From NCBI RefSeq assembly GCF_000721105.1, contig NZ_JOEV01000016.1:1-64000 (forward strand): 64,000 nucleotides of DNA. The letters are read 5' to 3'. The notes beneath the pieces are model-generated. The model searched no databases. It was not told the origin of the DNA and saw nothing but the letters and a program-made list of their open reading frames with translations. Position numbers and translations under genes: made by a program. Positions 56,586 to 64,000 of this stretch are shown here, piece after piece. How positions within the stretch are numbered: the first letter of the stretch is position 1; each line of letters starts with the position of its first letter. This DNA is from Streptomyces cellulosae (GTDB taxonomy: Bacteria; Actinomycetota; Actinomycetes; Streptomycetales; Streptomycetaceae).

Positions 56586-57848
56586 GTGAGCACCTTCAAG
56601 GCCCCCAAGGGCACGTACGACCTGATCCCGCCGGACTCCGCGACGTACCTGGCGGTCCGTGAGGCGATCGCCGCGCCGCTGCGCACCTCCGGCTACGGCT
56701 ACATCGAGACGCCGGGCTTCGAGAACGTGGAGCTCTTCGCGCGCGGGGTCGGTGAGTCGACCGACATCGTGACGAAGGAGATGTACGCCTTCGAGACCAA
56801 GGGCGGCGACAGGCTGGCCCTGCGCCCCGAGGGCACGGCCTCCGTGCTGCGCGCCGCGCTGGAGGCCAACCTGCACAAGGCGGGCAACCTCCCGGTCAAG
56901 CTCTGGTACTCCGGCTCGTACTACCGCTACGAGCGCCCCCAGAAGGGCCGCTACCGCCACTTCTCCCAGGTCGGCGCCGAGGCGATCGGCGCGGAGGACC
57001 CGGCGCTGGACGCCGAGCTGATCATCCTCGCCGACCAGGCGTACCGCTCGCTGGGCCTCAGGAACTTCCGGATCCTGCTGAACTCCCTGGGCGACAAGGA
57101 GTGCCGTCCGGTGTACCGGGAGGCGCTGCAGAACTTCCTGCGGAGCCTGGACCTGGACGAGGAGACGCTCCGCCGTGCGGACATCAACCCGCTGCGCGTC
57201 CTGGACGACAAGCGCCCCGACGTCCAGAAGCAGCTGACCGACGCCCCGCTGCTGCGCGACTACCTCTGCGACGCCTGCAAGGCGTACCACGAGGAGGTGC
57301 GCGAGCTGATCGCCGCGGCGGGCGTGGCCTTCGAGGACGACCCGAAGCTGGTGCGCGGCCTGGACTACTACACCCGTACGACCTTCGAGTTCGTCCACGA
57401 CGGTCTGGGCTCCCAGTCGGCGGTGGGTGGCGGCGGACGCTACGACGGCCTGTCCGAGATGATCGGCGGCCCCGCGCTGCCGTCCGTCGGCTGGGCGCTG
57501 GGCGTCGACCGCACGGTCCTCGCCCTGGAGGCGGAGGGCGTCGAGCTCGAACTCCCCTCCGCGACCAGTGTGTTCGCGGTGCCGCTGGGCGAGGAGGCCC
57601 GCCGCGTCCTGTTCGCGAAGGTCACCGAGCTGCGCAAGCAGGGGGTCGCGGCGGACTTCTCCTACGGGGCCAAGGGCCTCAAGGGCGCGATGAAGAACGC
57701 CAACCGCAGCGGCGCCCGCTACACGATCGTCGCGGGTGAACGCGACCTCGCCGAGGGCGTCGTCCAGCTCAAGGACATGGAGTCCGGCGAACAGACGGCG
57801 ATCGGAGTGAACGAGATCGTGGCGGAACTGGAGTCGAGGCTGGGCTGA
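56586..57848 (+). CDS. hisS: Histidyl-tRNA synthetase
   Basis: 420 residues. Class II synthetase core: [14 protein letters not shown] at the N-terminus, motif 2 around [19 protein letters not shown], histidine-binding signatures [15 protein letters not shown] and GGGGRYDGL, and a C-terminal anticodon-binding domain (about 325-420). All expected motifs are intact. It charges tRNA-His. The GTG start has GGAAG about 10 bases upstream. The gene ends at a strong repeat-type hairpin. Confidence 0.97.
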   Translation: MSTFKAPKGTYDLIPPDSATYLAVREAIAAPLRTSGYGYIETPGFENVELFARGVGESTDIVTKEMYAFETKGGDRLALRPEGTASVLRAALEANLHKAGNLPVKLWYSGSYYRYERPQKGRYRHFSQVGAEAIGAEDPALDAELIILADQAYRSLGLRNFRILLNSLGDKECRPVYREALQNFLRSLDLDEETLRRADINPLRVLDDKRPDVQKQLTDAPLLRDYLCDACKAYHEEVRELIAAAGVAFEDDPKLVRGLDYYTRTTFEFVHDGLGSQSAVGGGGRYDGLSEMIGGPALPSVGWALGVDRTVLALEAEGVELELPSATSVFAVPLGEEARRVLFAKVTELRKQGVAADFSYGAKGLKGAMKNANRSGARYTIVAGERDLAEGVVQLKDMESGEQTAIGVNEIVAELESRLG

Positions 57849-57898
57849 GGCGGGGGTACTGCCGCCTGCAGACCCCCGCTTCGGCCTGAACGGCCTCG

Positions 57899-57947
57899 TC
57901 CTCACACGCCGGACGGGCTGAAAATCAGCCCCTCCGGCGTGTGAGGA
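57899..57947. terminator. Streptomyces-type intergenic palindrome acting as bidirectional terminator
   Basis: TCCTCACACGCCGGA (57899-57913) pairs with TCCGGCGTGTGAGGA (57933-57947), and GGGCTGA (57915-57921) pairs with TCAGCCC (57925-57931) around AAA. The core CCGGACGGGCTGAAAATCAG is a motif found in many Streptomyces intergenic regions. It lies between convergent hisS and the response regulator. Confidence 0.85.
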
Positions 57948-58012
57948 GCGGGGTCCGGGGGATGGCCCCCGAAACGGGGCCGAAGGGGCAGCGGCGGCGA
58001 GGGCGAGGAACC

Positions 58013-58639
58013 TCAGTCCAGCAAGCCGAACCGCATCGCGCTCGTCACCGCCGCCGTGCGGTCGTCCACGCCCAACTTGCCGAAGGCCCGCAGCAGATGG
58101 GTCTTCACCGTCGACTCCCCGATGAACAGCCGGCGACCGATCTCGGCGTTCGTGCAGCCCTCGGCGACCAGGCGGAGCACGGCCGTCTCGCGCTCCGACA
58201 GACGGGGGCGGTCCGGCCTGGTGCGGAGCTGGTCGACCAGGCGGGCCGCCACCGACGGGGCCAGCACGGTCTCGCCGCGCGCGGCGGCCCGTACCGCCTG
58301 GGCCAGTTCGCCGCGCGGCAGGTCCTTGAGCAAATAGCCCGCCGCCCCCGCCTCGACCGCCCGCAGGATGTCCCGGTCCGTCTCGTACGTCGTCAGGACG
58401 ATCACCCGGCACGGCAGCCCCGCCTCGTTCATCCGCACGATCGAGTCCACGCCGCCGCCGCCCGGCATCCGCAGGTCCATCAGCACGATGTCGGGGCGCA
58501 GTTCCGCCGCCATCACCTCCGCCTGCGGCCCGCTGGACGCGTCGGCGACCACCTCCAGGTCCGGTTCGGCACTGAGCATCGCCCGCAGGCCCTCTCGTAC
58601 GACGGGATGGTCGTCGGCCAGGATGATCCGGATCACCAT
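58013..58639 (-). CDS. NarL-type response regulator
   Basis: 208 residues. Receiver domain (about 1-120) with DD at 9-10 (ILADDHPVVREGL), phosphoacceptor D55 (IVLMDLRMPG), T/K at LTTYETD and GYLLKDLPRGEL. A LuxR-type helix-turn-helix follows (about 145-205, LSERETAVLRLVAEGCTNAE and GESTVKTHLLRAFGKLGV). Its start overlaps the histidine kinase stop by seven bases, so they form a cognate pair. It likely controls the exporter genes encoded upstream in the same operon. Confidence 0.95.
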   Translation of the reverse strand: MVIRIILADDHPVVREGLRAMLSAEPDLEVVADASSGPQAEVMAAELRPDIVLMDLRMPGGGGVDSIVRMNEAGLPCRVIVLTTYETDRDILRAVEAGAAGYLLKDLPRGELAQAVRAAARGETVLAPSVAARLVDQLRTRPDRPRLSERETAVLRLVAEGCTNAEIGRRLFIGESTVKTHLLRAFGKLGVDDRTAAVTSAMRFGLLD

Positions 58640-59835
58640 GCGCTCCTCGGGGACGGTACGGGCAGGCGGACGGTCACCGTCGTGCCGTCGCCGGGGGCGC
58701 TGCGCACCTCGGACGTGCCGCCGGCCTCGGTGGCCCGGGCGCGCAGTCCCGCCAGACCGTAGCCGCCGGTGACGGTCCGAGGGTCGAAGCCGCAGCCGTC
58801 GTCGCGTACGGACACGGTCAGGGCGTCGTCGGTGTACGCCAGACAGATGCCGACCGCAAACGAACTCCCCGCGTGCTTACGGGCGTTGGTCAGCGCCTCC
58901 TGGCAGGAACGCAGCGCCACCACCTCCGGGCCGGCGGGCAGCGGACGTACGCTGCCCGTGACGAGGAGGGTCGCCTCGTGGCGGGCGGCGAGGCGGCGCA
59001 GCGCGTCCGGTAGGGAGGCTCCGTCGAGGTCGGCGGGGGCGCCCCCGGCGACCAGGGCACGCGCTTCGGCGAGGTTCTGCCGGGCTGTCTCGTCCATCAG
59101 CGCGAGATGGCGGCGGGCCTGCGGCACGTCGTGGTCGAGTTCCGCCTCCACGGCCTGGATCAGCATCAGCAGACTGGTGAAGCCCTGGGCGAGCGTGTCG
59201 TGGATCTCCCGCGCCATCCGCTCCCGCTCGGCCAGCGCGCCGTGGGCGGCCGACAGCCGGGAGACCTCGTGACGGCTCGCGTCCAGCTCCGCGATCAGCG
59301 CGGCCCGCTCCTGGCTCTGCTCGATGATCCGGATCACCCAGCCGCCGAGGGCCACCGAGAAGACCAGGGTGACCACGGCGAACAGGGAGTTGAAGAAGAC
59401 GTCCTGGTCGCTGGGCCACCACAGCAGGGCCCAGCCGGCGACGGGCACCAGATTGATGACCACCACCGCCACCAGTGCCTGCCGCATCCGCAGGGTCATG
59501 AAGCACTGGGGGACCAGCGCGAACGTCATCAGCCGGGTCTCGCCGACGAGGATCGCCGACGGAAGGAACAGCGCCATGGCCGCCAGCAGATAGCCGAGAG
59601 CCTGCCGTTCCTCGGGCGGATCACCCCGCAGGATGGGCCGCCCGACCCACACGAACAACGGGACGAGCGGCACCAGGAGCGCCGCCGCGGCGACCCGCAC
59701 CGGCCACCCCGGATACCCCGTGCCGAGCACGAAGACCAAAGTGGCCAGCCAGATCAGCGCGAAGTACGTGTCCCAGATCCGGAACGACCGCGCCCAGCTG
59801 TAGGCGCCGGCCGTGTCGTCGTCCGGGACGCTCAC
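58633..59835 (-). CDS. Sensor histidine kinase (HisKA_3 / DesK-like)
   Basis: 400 residues from the GTG at 59835, which overlaps the permease stop (GTGA). Five to six membrane helices fill residues 22-172; a coiled linker leads to the dimerisation domain with H212 in RMAREIHDTLAQGF, then HATPase_c with NARKHAG (N box) and DDGCGFDPRTVTGGYGLAGL (G boxes). With so little extracytoplasmic sequence it probably senses the membrane or a ligand in it. It is the partner of the response regulator that follows. Confidence 0.93.
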   Translation of the reverse strand: MSVPDDDTAGAYSWARSFRIWDTYFALIWLATLVFVLGTGYPGWPVRVAAAALLVPLVPLFVWVGRPILRGDPPEERQALGYLLAAMALFLPSAILVGETRLMTFALVPQCFMTLRMRQALVAVVVINLVPVAGWALLWWPSDQDVFFNSLFAVVTLVFSVALGGWVIRIIEQSQERAALIAELDASRHEVSRLSAAHGALAERERMAREIHDTLAQGFTSLLMLIQAVEAELDHDVPQARRHLALMDETARQNLAEARALVAGGAPADLDGASLPDALRRLAARHEATLLVTGSVRPLPAGPEVVALRSCQEALTNARKHAGSSFAVGICLAYTDDALTVSVRDDGCGFDPRTVTGGYGLAGLRARATEAGGTSEVRSAPGDGTTVTVRLPVPSPRSAW

Positions 59836-60689
59836 CCGTCGCGCCGGTTCTTCCACCGGAAGGTCAGCAGGCACAGCAGCAATCCTCCGACGCACCACGC
59901 CCCGAGCACCAGGGCGATCCGGCCGTACTCCCAGCCTCCCGTCTGCTCCAGGACCCGCGCCGACTCCGGCAGGAACACCCCGCGCAGCCCCTGGCACATC
60001 CACTTCAGCGGGAACAGGGCGCCGATGTTCAGCATCCAGTCGGGAATCGTGTCGACCGCGATGTACACCCCGGAGATGAACTGCAGCACCAGGAAGGGGA
60101 GCACGACCACGGAGCTGGCGCTCTTGCCCGACTTCGGGACCGAGCTGATCGCGATCCCCAGCAGCGCGCACGCCGTCAGCCCGAGGACGAAGATCCAGGC
60201 GAAGTCGAGCCAGCGGCCGCCGTCCGAGGGCAGCTCGACGTCGTAGAGCGTCGTGCCCACGCCGAGCAGGATCGCCGTCTCCAGCAGACCGGTGACCAGA
60301 ACCAGCCAGATCTTGCCGAGGAAGTACGCCGCCGGCGGCATCGGCGTGCCGCGCAGCCGGCGCAGCACCTTCTCGTCCCGTTCGATCGCGATGGAGATGC
60401 CGAGGGACTGGAAGCTCGTGGACATGATGCCGGCGGCCATCATCGCCGGGACGTACAGCTGCGACGCGGTGATGCCGGCGCCCTGGACGTCGTCGCGGAA
60501 GATCGACGCGAACAGGAACAGGAACACCACCGGGAAGGCGAAGGTGAACACCACTTGGTCGCGCTGCCGGAAGAACTGCTTGAGCTCCAGGGCGCCGCGC
60601 CGCAGTCCGAGGCCCCATGCCCCGGGCAGCCGCTTGCCGGACGCCTCGGTACGAGGCTCACGGGGCTGTCGTACGACGGTCGCGGTCAT
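59832..60689 (-). CDS. ABC-2 type exporter permease
   Basis: 285 residues from ATG 60689, overlapping the ATPase stop (ATGA). Six predicted helices, with the ABC-2 family order: N-terminal ALELKQFFRQRDQVVFTFAF, the EKVLRRLRGTPMPPAAYFLG coupling region, and PFLVLQFISGVYIAVDTIPD near the end. It forms an exporter with the adjacent ATPase, for a lipid, drug or peptide. The long in-frame extension to 60854 is antisense to nothing useful and is ignored. Confidence 0.93.
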   Translation of the reverse strand: MTATVVRQPREPRTEASGKRLPGAWGLGLRRGALELKQFFRQRDQVVFTFAFPVVFLFLFASIFRDDVQGAGITASQLYVPAMMAAGIMSTSFQSLGISIAIERDEKVLRRLRGTPMPPAAYFLGKIWLVLVTGLLETAILLGVGTTLYDVELPSDGGRWLDFAWIFVLGLTACALLGIAISSVPKSGKSASSVVVLPFLVLQFISGVYIAVDTIPDWMLNIGALFPLKWMCQGLRGVFLPESARVLEQTGGWEYGRIALVLGAWCVGGLLLCLLTFRWKNRRDG

Positions 60690-61552
60690 CGTGCGTCCTC
60701 CTGTCCGGTCAGCCGCAGGTAGACGTCCTCCAGCGTGGGACGGCCGACCCGCAGCCCCGGGATCTCGCCGTCGAAGCGGCGCATCAGTTCGGCGACCGTC
60801 CGGGTGGGCGTCTGCGTCCGCTCCGTGCGCGGGGAGCCGTCCGGCTCGGTCCACTCGACGGTGGCCTCGGTGCCGTACCGCTCCCGCAGGGCGGTGGGAT
60901 CACCCTCGGCGACGACCTTGCCCCTGGCGATCACGGCCAGCCGGTCGGCGAGTGCCTCGGCCTCCTCCAGGTAGTGGGTGGTGAGCAGGATCGTCGTGCC
61001 CTCGTCGGCCAGCTTGCGGATCAGGTCCCAGAACTGGCGGCGGGCCGCCGGGTCGAAACCCGTCGTCGGCTCGTCCAGGAGCAGCAGCTCGGGATCGCCG
61101 ATCACTCCGAGCGCCACGTCGAGGCGCCGGCGCTGCCCGCCGGACAGCGCCTTGATCCGGCTGCCCGCCTTGGCCTCGAGACCGACCAGGCCGATGACCT
61201 CCTCCGGGTCGCGCGGCCGCGGGTAGTAGCGGGCGAAGTGCCGCACGGTCTCGTCGACCGTCAACTCCGCGGGCGCGGATTCGTCCTGCCAGACGATTCC
61301 GACACGTGATCGCCACGCGCGCGTGCCGCGCGCCGGATCCGCCCCGAGGACGGACACCTCGCCGGCGTCCCGGTCCCGGTTGCCCTGGAGGATCTCCACC
61401 GTCGTGCTCTTGCCCGCCCCATTGGGCCCGAGCAGGCCGAACACCTCACCTTGGTGGATGCCGAGGTCGATGCCGTCGACCGCGACCACGTCGCCGTACT
61501 GCTTGCGCAGCCCCCGTACGTCCACCGCGAGTTCTTTCGCCTGTGCTGTCAT
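60686..61552 (-). CDS. ABC exporter ATP-binding protein (DrrA type)
   Basis: 288 residues from ATG 61552; an in-frame ATG at 61582 would add ten. Walker A LLGPNGAGKSTTVEIL, Q-loop VGIVWQDES, signature LSGGQRRRLDVALG, Walker B LLLLDEPTTGFD and the H-loop TTHYLEE are intact. The C-terminal 70 residues with AELMRRFDGEIPGLRVGRPT and LEDVYLRLTGQ are typical of DrrA-like ATPases. It starts a four-gene overlapping operon of ATPase, permease, kinase and regulator, an arrangement in which the two-component pair usually controls the exporter. Confidence 0.94.
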   Translation of the reverse strand: MTAQAKELAVDVRGLRKQYGDVVAVDGIDLGIHQGEVFGLLGPNGAGKSTTVEILQGNRDRDAGEVSVLGADPARGTRAWRSRVGIVWQDESAPAELTVDETVRHFARYYPRPRDPEEVIGLVGLEAKAGSRIKALSGGQRRRLDVALGVIGDPELLLLDEPTTGFDPAARRQFWDLIRKLADEGTTILLTTHYLEEAEALADRLAVIARGKVVAEGDPTALRERYGTEATVEWTEPDGSPRTERTQTPTRTVAELMRRFDGEIPGLRVGRPTLEDVYLRLTGQEDAR

Positions 61553-61700
61553 GTGTTCGAGCTTCAGCCCGGAGCCGAGCATTCCGGGACGACCGTGCGT
61601 ACTTCCTTATGTCCATCGAACGGTGGACACGCGCGTCGGTGCGGCACAATGGCCGATGCTTGAAGGAAAGTCCCACTCTCCAGCAGACGGAATCGGCGTG

Positions 61701-62363
61701 ATGAGCAAGACCAGAGTCAAGGACGTCTCCACCGAGCCCGAGCCCTCGTCGGCATCCGCCGACGCCGCGCCGCGGACGGTGGGCGGCAGCCGGGCCTTCG
61801 CCCTGTTGCTGGTGATCACCGGCGCGGCGGGTCTGCTCGCCGCGTGGGTCATCACGATCGACAAGTTCAAGCTGCTCGAGGCCAAGGTCGAGGGCAGGAC
61901 CTTCACCCCCGGCTGCAGCCTGAACCCCGTCGTCTCCTGCGGCAGCGTCATGGAGAGCAAGCAGGCAGCCGCCTTCGGGTTCCCCAACCCGGTGCTCGGC
62001 CTGGTCTGCTACGGCATCGTGATCTGCGTCGGCATGAGCCTGCTCGCCCGGGCCCGCTTCCCGCGCTGGTACTGGCTCACCTTCAACGCCGGCACCCTCT
62101 TCGGAGTGGGCTTCTGCGCCTGGCTGATGTTCCAGTCGCTGTACCGGATCAACGCGCTGTGCCTGTGGTGTTCGCTGGCCTGGGTCGCCACGATCGTCAT
62201 GTTCTGGTACGTCACGTCGTTCAACATCCGCAACGACTTCCTGCCCGCCCCGCGCTGGCTGAAGAGCTTCTTCGGCGAGTTCACCTGGGTCATGCCGGTC
62301 CTGCACATCGGGATCATCGGCATGCTGGTCCTCACGCGCTGGTGGGACTTCTGGACCAGCTGA
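61701..62363 (+). CDS. Vitamin K epoxide reductase (VKOR) family protein
   Basis: 220 residues. Four to five membrane helices; loop cysteines C72 and C80 (GCSLNPVVSCGSV) and the redox pair C154-L-W-C157 in NALCLWCSLAW, with the conserved Ser/Thr in the loop. Bacterial VKOR reoxidises extracytoplasmic DsbA-like proteins with quinone, so it would support disulfide formation outside the cell. A GTG at 61698 is directly in frame upstream. No partner DsbA gene is adjacent (the one at 12238 lacks a signal peptide). Confidence 0.9.
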   Translation: MSKTRVKDVSTEPEPSSASADAAPRTVGGSRAFALLLVITGAAGLLAAWVITIDKFKLLEAKVEGRTFTPGCSLNPVVSCGSVMESKQAAAFGFPNPVLGLVCYGIVICVGMSLLARARFPRWYWLTFNAGTLFGVGFCAWLMFQSLYRINALCLWCSLAWVATIVMFWYVTSFNIRNDFLPAPRWLKSFFGEFTWVMPVLHIGIIGMLVLTRWWDFWTS

Positions 62364-62478
62364 CCGCCCGGTTCCCGGGCCGTCGGTCACCCGCGATCGA
62401 CCGCCCGGATTCCGAGCCGTCCGTCACCCGCGCTCCGGGCCGCCCGGCAGCCCCGGCCGGATTGTCAGTGCGGTGACA

Positions 62479-62484
62479 TAGGGT
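62479..62484 (+). promoter_or_regulatory. -10 box of rarA, predicted leaderless
   Basis: TAGGGT, seven bases before the GTG at 62492, with no Shine-Dalgarno sequence. Confidence 0.5.
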
Positions 62485-62491
62485 TTTCGGT

Positions 62492-63847
62492 GTGGAACCC
62501 GACCTGTTCACCGCCGCAGCCGAAGAACGCCAGGAGAAGGACCCGGCCGCCAGCCCGCTGGCCGTCCGGATGCGCCCGCGCACCCTCGACGAGGTGGTGG
62601 GCCAGCAGCACCTCCTGAAGCCGGGCTCACCCCTGCGCAGACTGGTCGGCGAGGGGGCGGGCGGCCCGGCCGGCCCGTCCTCGGTGATCCTCTGGGGCCC
62701 TCCCGGCACCGGCAAGACAACCCTGGCGTACGTCGTCTCCAAGGCCACCAACAAGCGTTTCGTGGAACTCTCGGCGATCACCGCCGGCGTGAAGGAGGTC
62801 CGCGCGGTCATCGACGGCGCCCGCCGCGCCACCGGCGGCTTCGGCAAGGAGACCGTCCTCTTCCTCGACGAGATCCACCGCTTCAGCAAGGCACAGCAGG
62901 ACTCCCTGCTGCCGGCCGTCGAGAACCGCTGGGTGACCCTGATCGCGGCGACCACCGAGAACCCGTACTTCTCGGTGATCTCCCCCCTGTTGTCCCGCTC
63001 CCTCCTGCTCACCCTCGAACCGCTCACGGACGACGACCTGCGCGGACTCCTGCGCCGCGCCCTCACCGACGAGCGCGGCCTGGGGGACGCCGTCACCCTC
63101 CCCGAGGACACCGAGGAACACCTGCTGCGGATCGCCGGCGGCGACGCCCGCCGCGCCCTGACCGCCCTGGAGGCCGCCGCCGGAGCCACCCTCGACAAGG
63201 GCGAGGCGGAGGTGAGCCTGCAGACCCTGGAGGAGACGGTCGACCGGGCCGCCGTGAAGTACGACCGCGACGGCGACCAGCACTACGACGTGGCCAGCGC
63301 GCTCATCAAGTCCATCCGCGGCTCCGACGTCGACGCGGCCCTGCACTACCTGGCCCGCATGATCGAGGCCGGCGAGGACCCCCGCTTCATCGCCCGCCGC
63401 CTGATGATCTCCGCCAGCGAGGACATCGGCCTCGCCGACCCGAACGCCCTGCCGATCGCGGTCGCCGCCGCCCAGGCCGTCGCCATGATCGGATTCCCCG
63501 AGGCCGCCCTCACCCTCAGCCACGCCACCATCGCCCTCGCCCTGGCCCCGAAGTCCAACGCGGCGACGACGGCGATCGGCGCCGCCATGGAGGACGTACG
63601 CAAGGGACTGGCCGGTCCCGTGCCGCCCCACCTGCGCGACGGGCACTACAAGGGCGCCGCCAAACTCGGGCACGCGCAGGGGTACGTGTACCCGCACGAC
63701 CTGCCCGAGGGCATCGCCGCCCAGCAGTACGCCCCGGACGCGATCAAGGACCGCGCCTACTACGAACCCACCCGGCACGGCGCCGAGGCGAGGTACGCGG
63801 ACGCCGTGGAGTGGACCCGCAAGCACCTCGGTCGCAAGGGGTCCTGA
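62492..63847 (+). CDS. rarA: Replication-associated recombination protein A (RarA/MgsA), AAA+ ATPase
   Basis: 451 residues. [15 protein letters not shown] at the start, Walker [15 protein letters not shown], Walker [16 protein letters not shown], sensor 1 [18 protein letters not shown], and the C-terminal tetramerisation domain with [35 protein letters not shown] and [14 protein letters not shown]. The protein acts on stalled replication forks and gaps. A TAGGGT box seven bases upstream indicates a leaderless transcript. All family signatures are intact. Confidence 0.95.
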   Translation: MEPDLFTAAAEERQEKDPAASPLAVRMRPRTLDEVVGQQHLLKPGSPLRRLVGEGAGGPAGPSSVILWGPPGTGKTTLAYVVSKATNKRFVELSAITAGVKEVRAVIDGARRATGGFGKETVLFLDEIHRFSKAQQDSLLPAVENRWVTLIAATTENPYFSVISPLLSRSLLLTLEPLTDDDLRGLLRRALTDERGLGDAVTLPEDTEEHLLRIAGGDARRALTALEAAAGATLDKGEAEVSLQTLEETVDRAAVKYDRDGDQHYDVASALIKSIRGSDVDAALHYLARMIEAGEDPRFIARRLMISASEDIGLADPNALPIAVAAAQAVAMIGFPEAALTLSHATIALALAPKSNAATTAIGAAMEDVRKGLAGPVPPHLRDGHYKGAAKLGHAQGYVYPHDLPEGIAAQQYAPDAIKDRAYYEPTRHGAEARYADAVEWTRKHLGRKGS

Positions 63848-64000
63848 GCACCCTGTAGACTCGCCCGAAGTGCTGCGTCCCGTGTCCGGCCCCTTGAAAG
63901 AGGAACCGGCTCACCAGAGCGGGACATCCAGCCGGAGACCTGGTCCGCCAGGATCTCCAGGAGCGTCGCGCACCGTCGAACGGTGTCGCGGGCAGCCCAC
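63848..64000 (+). promoter_or_regulatory. Promoter and 5' leader of the gene downstream of the window (probably ribosomal)
   Basis: TAGACT (63856-63861) is a clear -10; a -35 near 63832-63837 would lie inside rarA. The 139 bases after it hold no start codon with ribosome site, but short stems such as CCTGG-TCCG-CCAGG (63939-63952). In streptomycetes rpsD usually follows rarA; that is knowledge of synteny, not seen here. Confidence 0.4.

Overview
The window is core chromosome of a Streptomyces species. GC content is very high with strong third-position GC bias. GTG starts, one TTG start and many 4-base start/stop overlaps are seen. The sporulation protein SsgB, GlxA-free but otherwise typical Streptomyces neighbours, and the actinobacterial order thrS - HIT - pgsA - acyltransferase - pimA - pdxS - pdxT - yebC - ruvCAB - yajC - secD - secF - apt - relA are present. 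This order is also known from Mycobacterium tuberculosis (thrS-Rv2613c-pgsA1-Rv2611c-pimA). No phage, transposase, integrase or CRISPR array was recognised.

Layout. 1-5 kb: a bluB-cobT fusion cut by the window edge, a bifunctional siroheme/precorrin-2 enzyme and a SpoU-type RNA methyltransferase. 4.6-8.7 kb: a membrane Ser/Thr kinase, a poorly explained gap, a tiny membrane protein, an APH-like phosphotransferase and a zinc-ribbon protein. 8.7-9.3 kb: a minus-strand tRNA run read Gly-Cys-Val-Val-Val. 9.4-15.8 kb: pabB-like and pabC, a tandem GNAT protein, a DsbA-like protein, small membrane proteins, a CGNR zinc-finger protein, ssgB and a PGPGW membrane protein. 15.8-26.2 kb: two identical tRNA-Val(CAC) genes bracket a carbohydrate block. 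This holds a LacI-type operator over a strong promoter, an ABC transporter, a YesL-like protein and a YetA/PcRGLX-like secreted lyase, followed by a giant membrane protein and an SRPBCC protein. 26.2-29 kb: a DEDD exonuclease and an overlapping pair made of a DUF4365-like nuclease and an uncharacterised partner.

29-46 kb: thrS, the remnant of an ion-channel gene, an Ap4A-phosphorylase-like HIT protein, a membrane protein, an EF-G-like protein, the phosphatidylinositol mannoside genes, a secreted alpha/beta hydrolase, PLP synthase (pdxST), yebC and the Holliday-junction genes ruvCAB. 46.4-53.4 kb: yajC-secD-secF-apt-relA, apparently led by one promoter, where relA carries a reading-frame break between the catalytic part and the C-terminal regulatory part. 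53.4-64 kb: a DUF349 protein, a membrane-anchored cyclophilin, a metallo-beta-lactamase-fold hydrolase, hisS, an ABC-exporter plus two-component operon on the minus strand, a VKOR protein, rarA, and what is probably the promoter and leader of the next gene.

Two themes recur. Many genes have a TANNNT-like box 6-8 bases before the start codon, which predicts leaderless mRNAs. Long perfect hairpins close most transcription units. The best candidates for new biology are the 27154-28949 gene pair, the carbohydrate operon at 16.3-23.1 kb, the EF-G-like protein with altered GTPase motifs, and the relA break. All functional statements come from reading motifs and family knowledge; no search was run.
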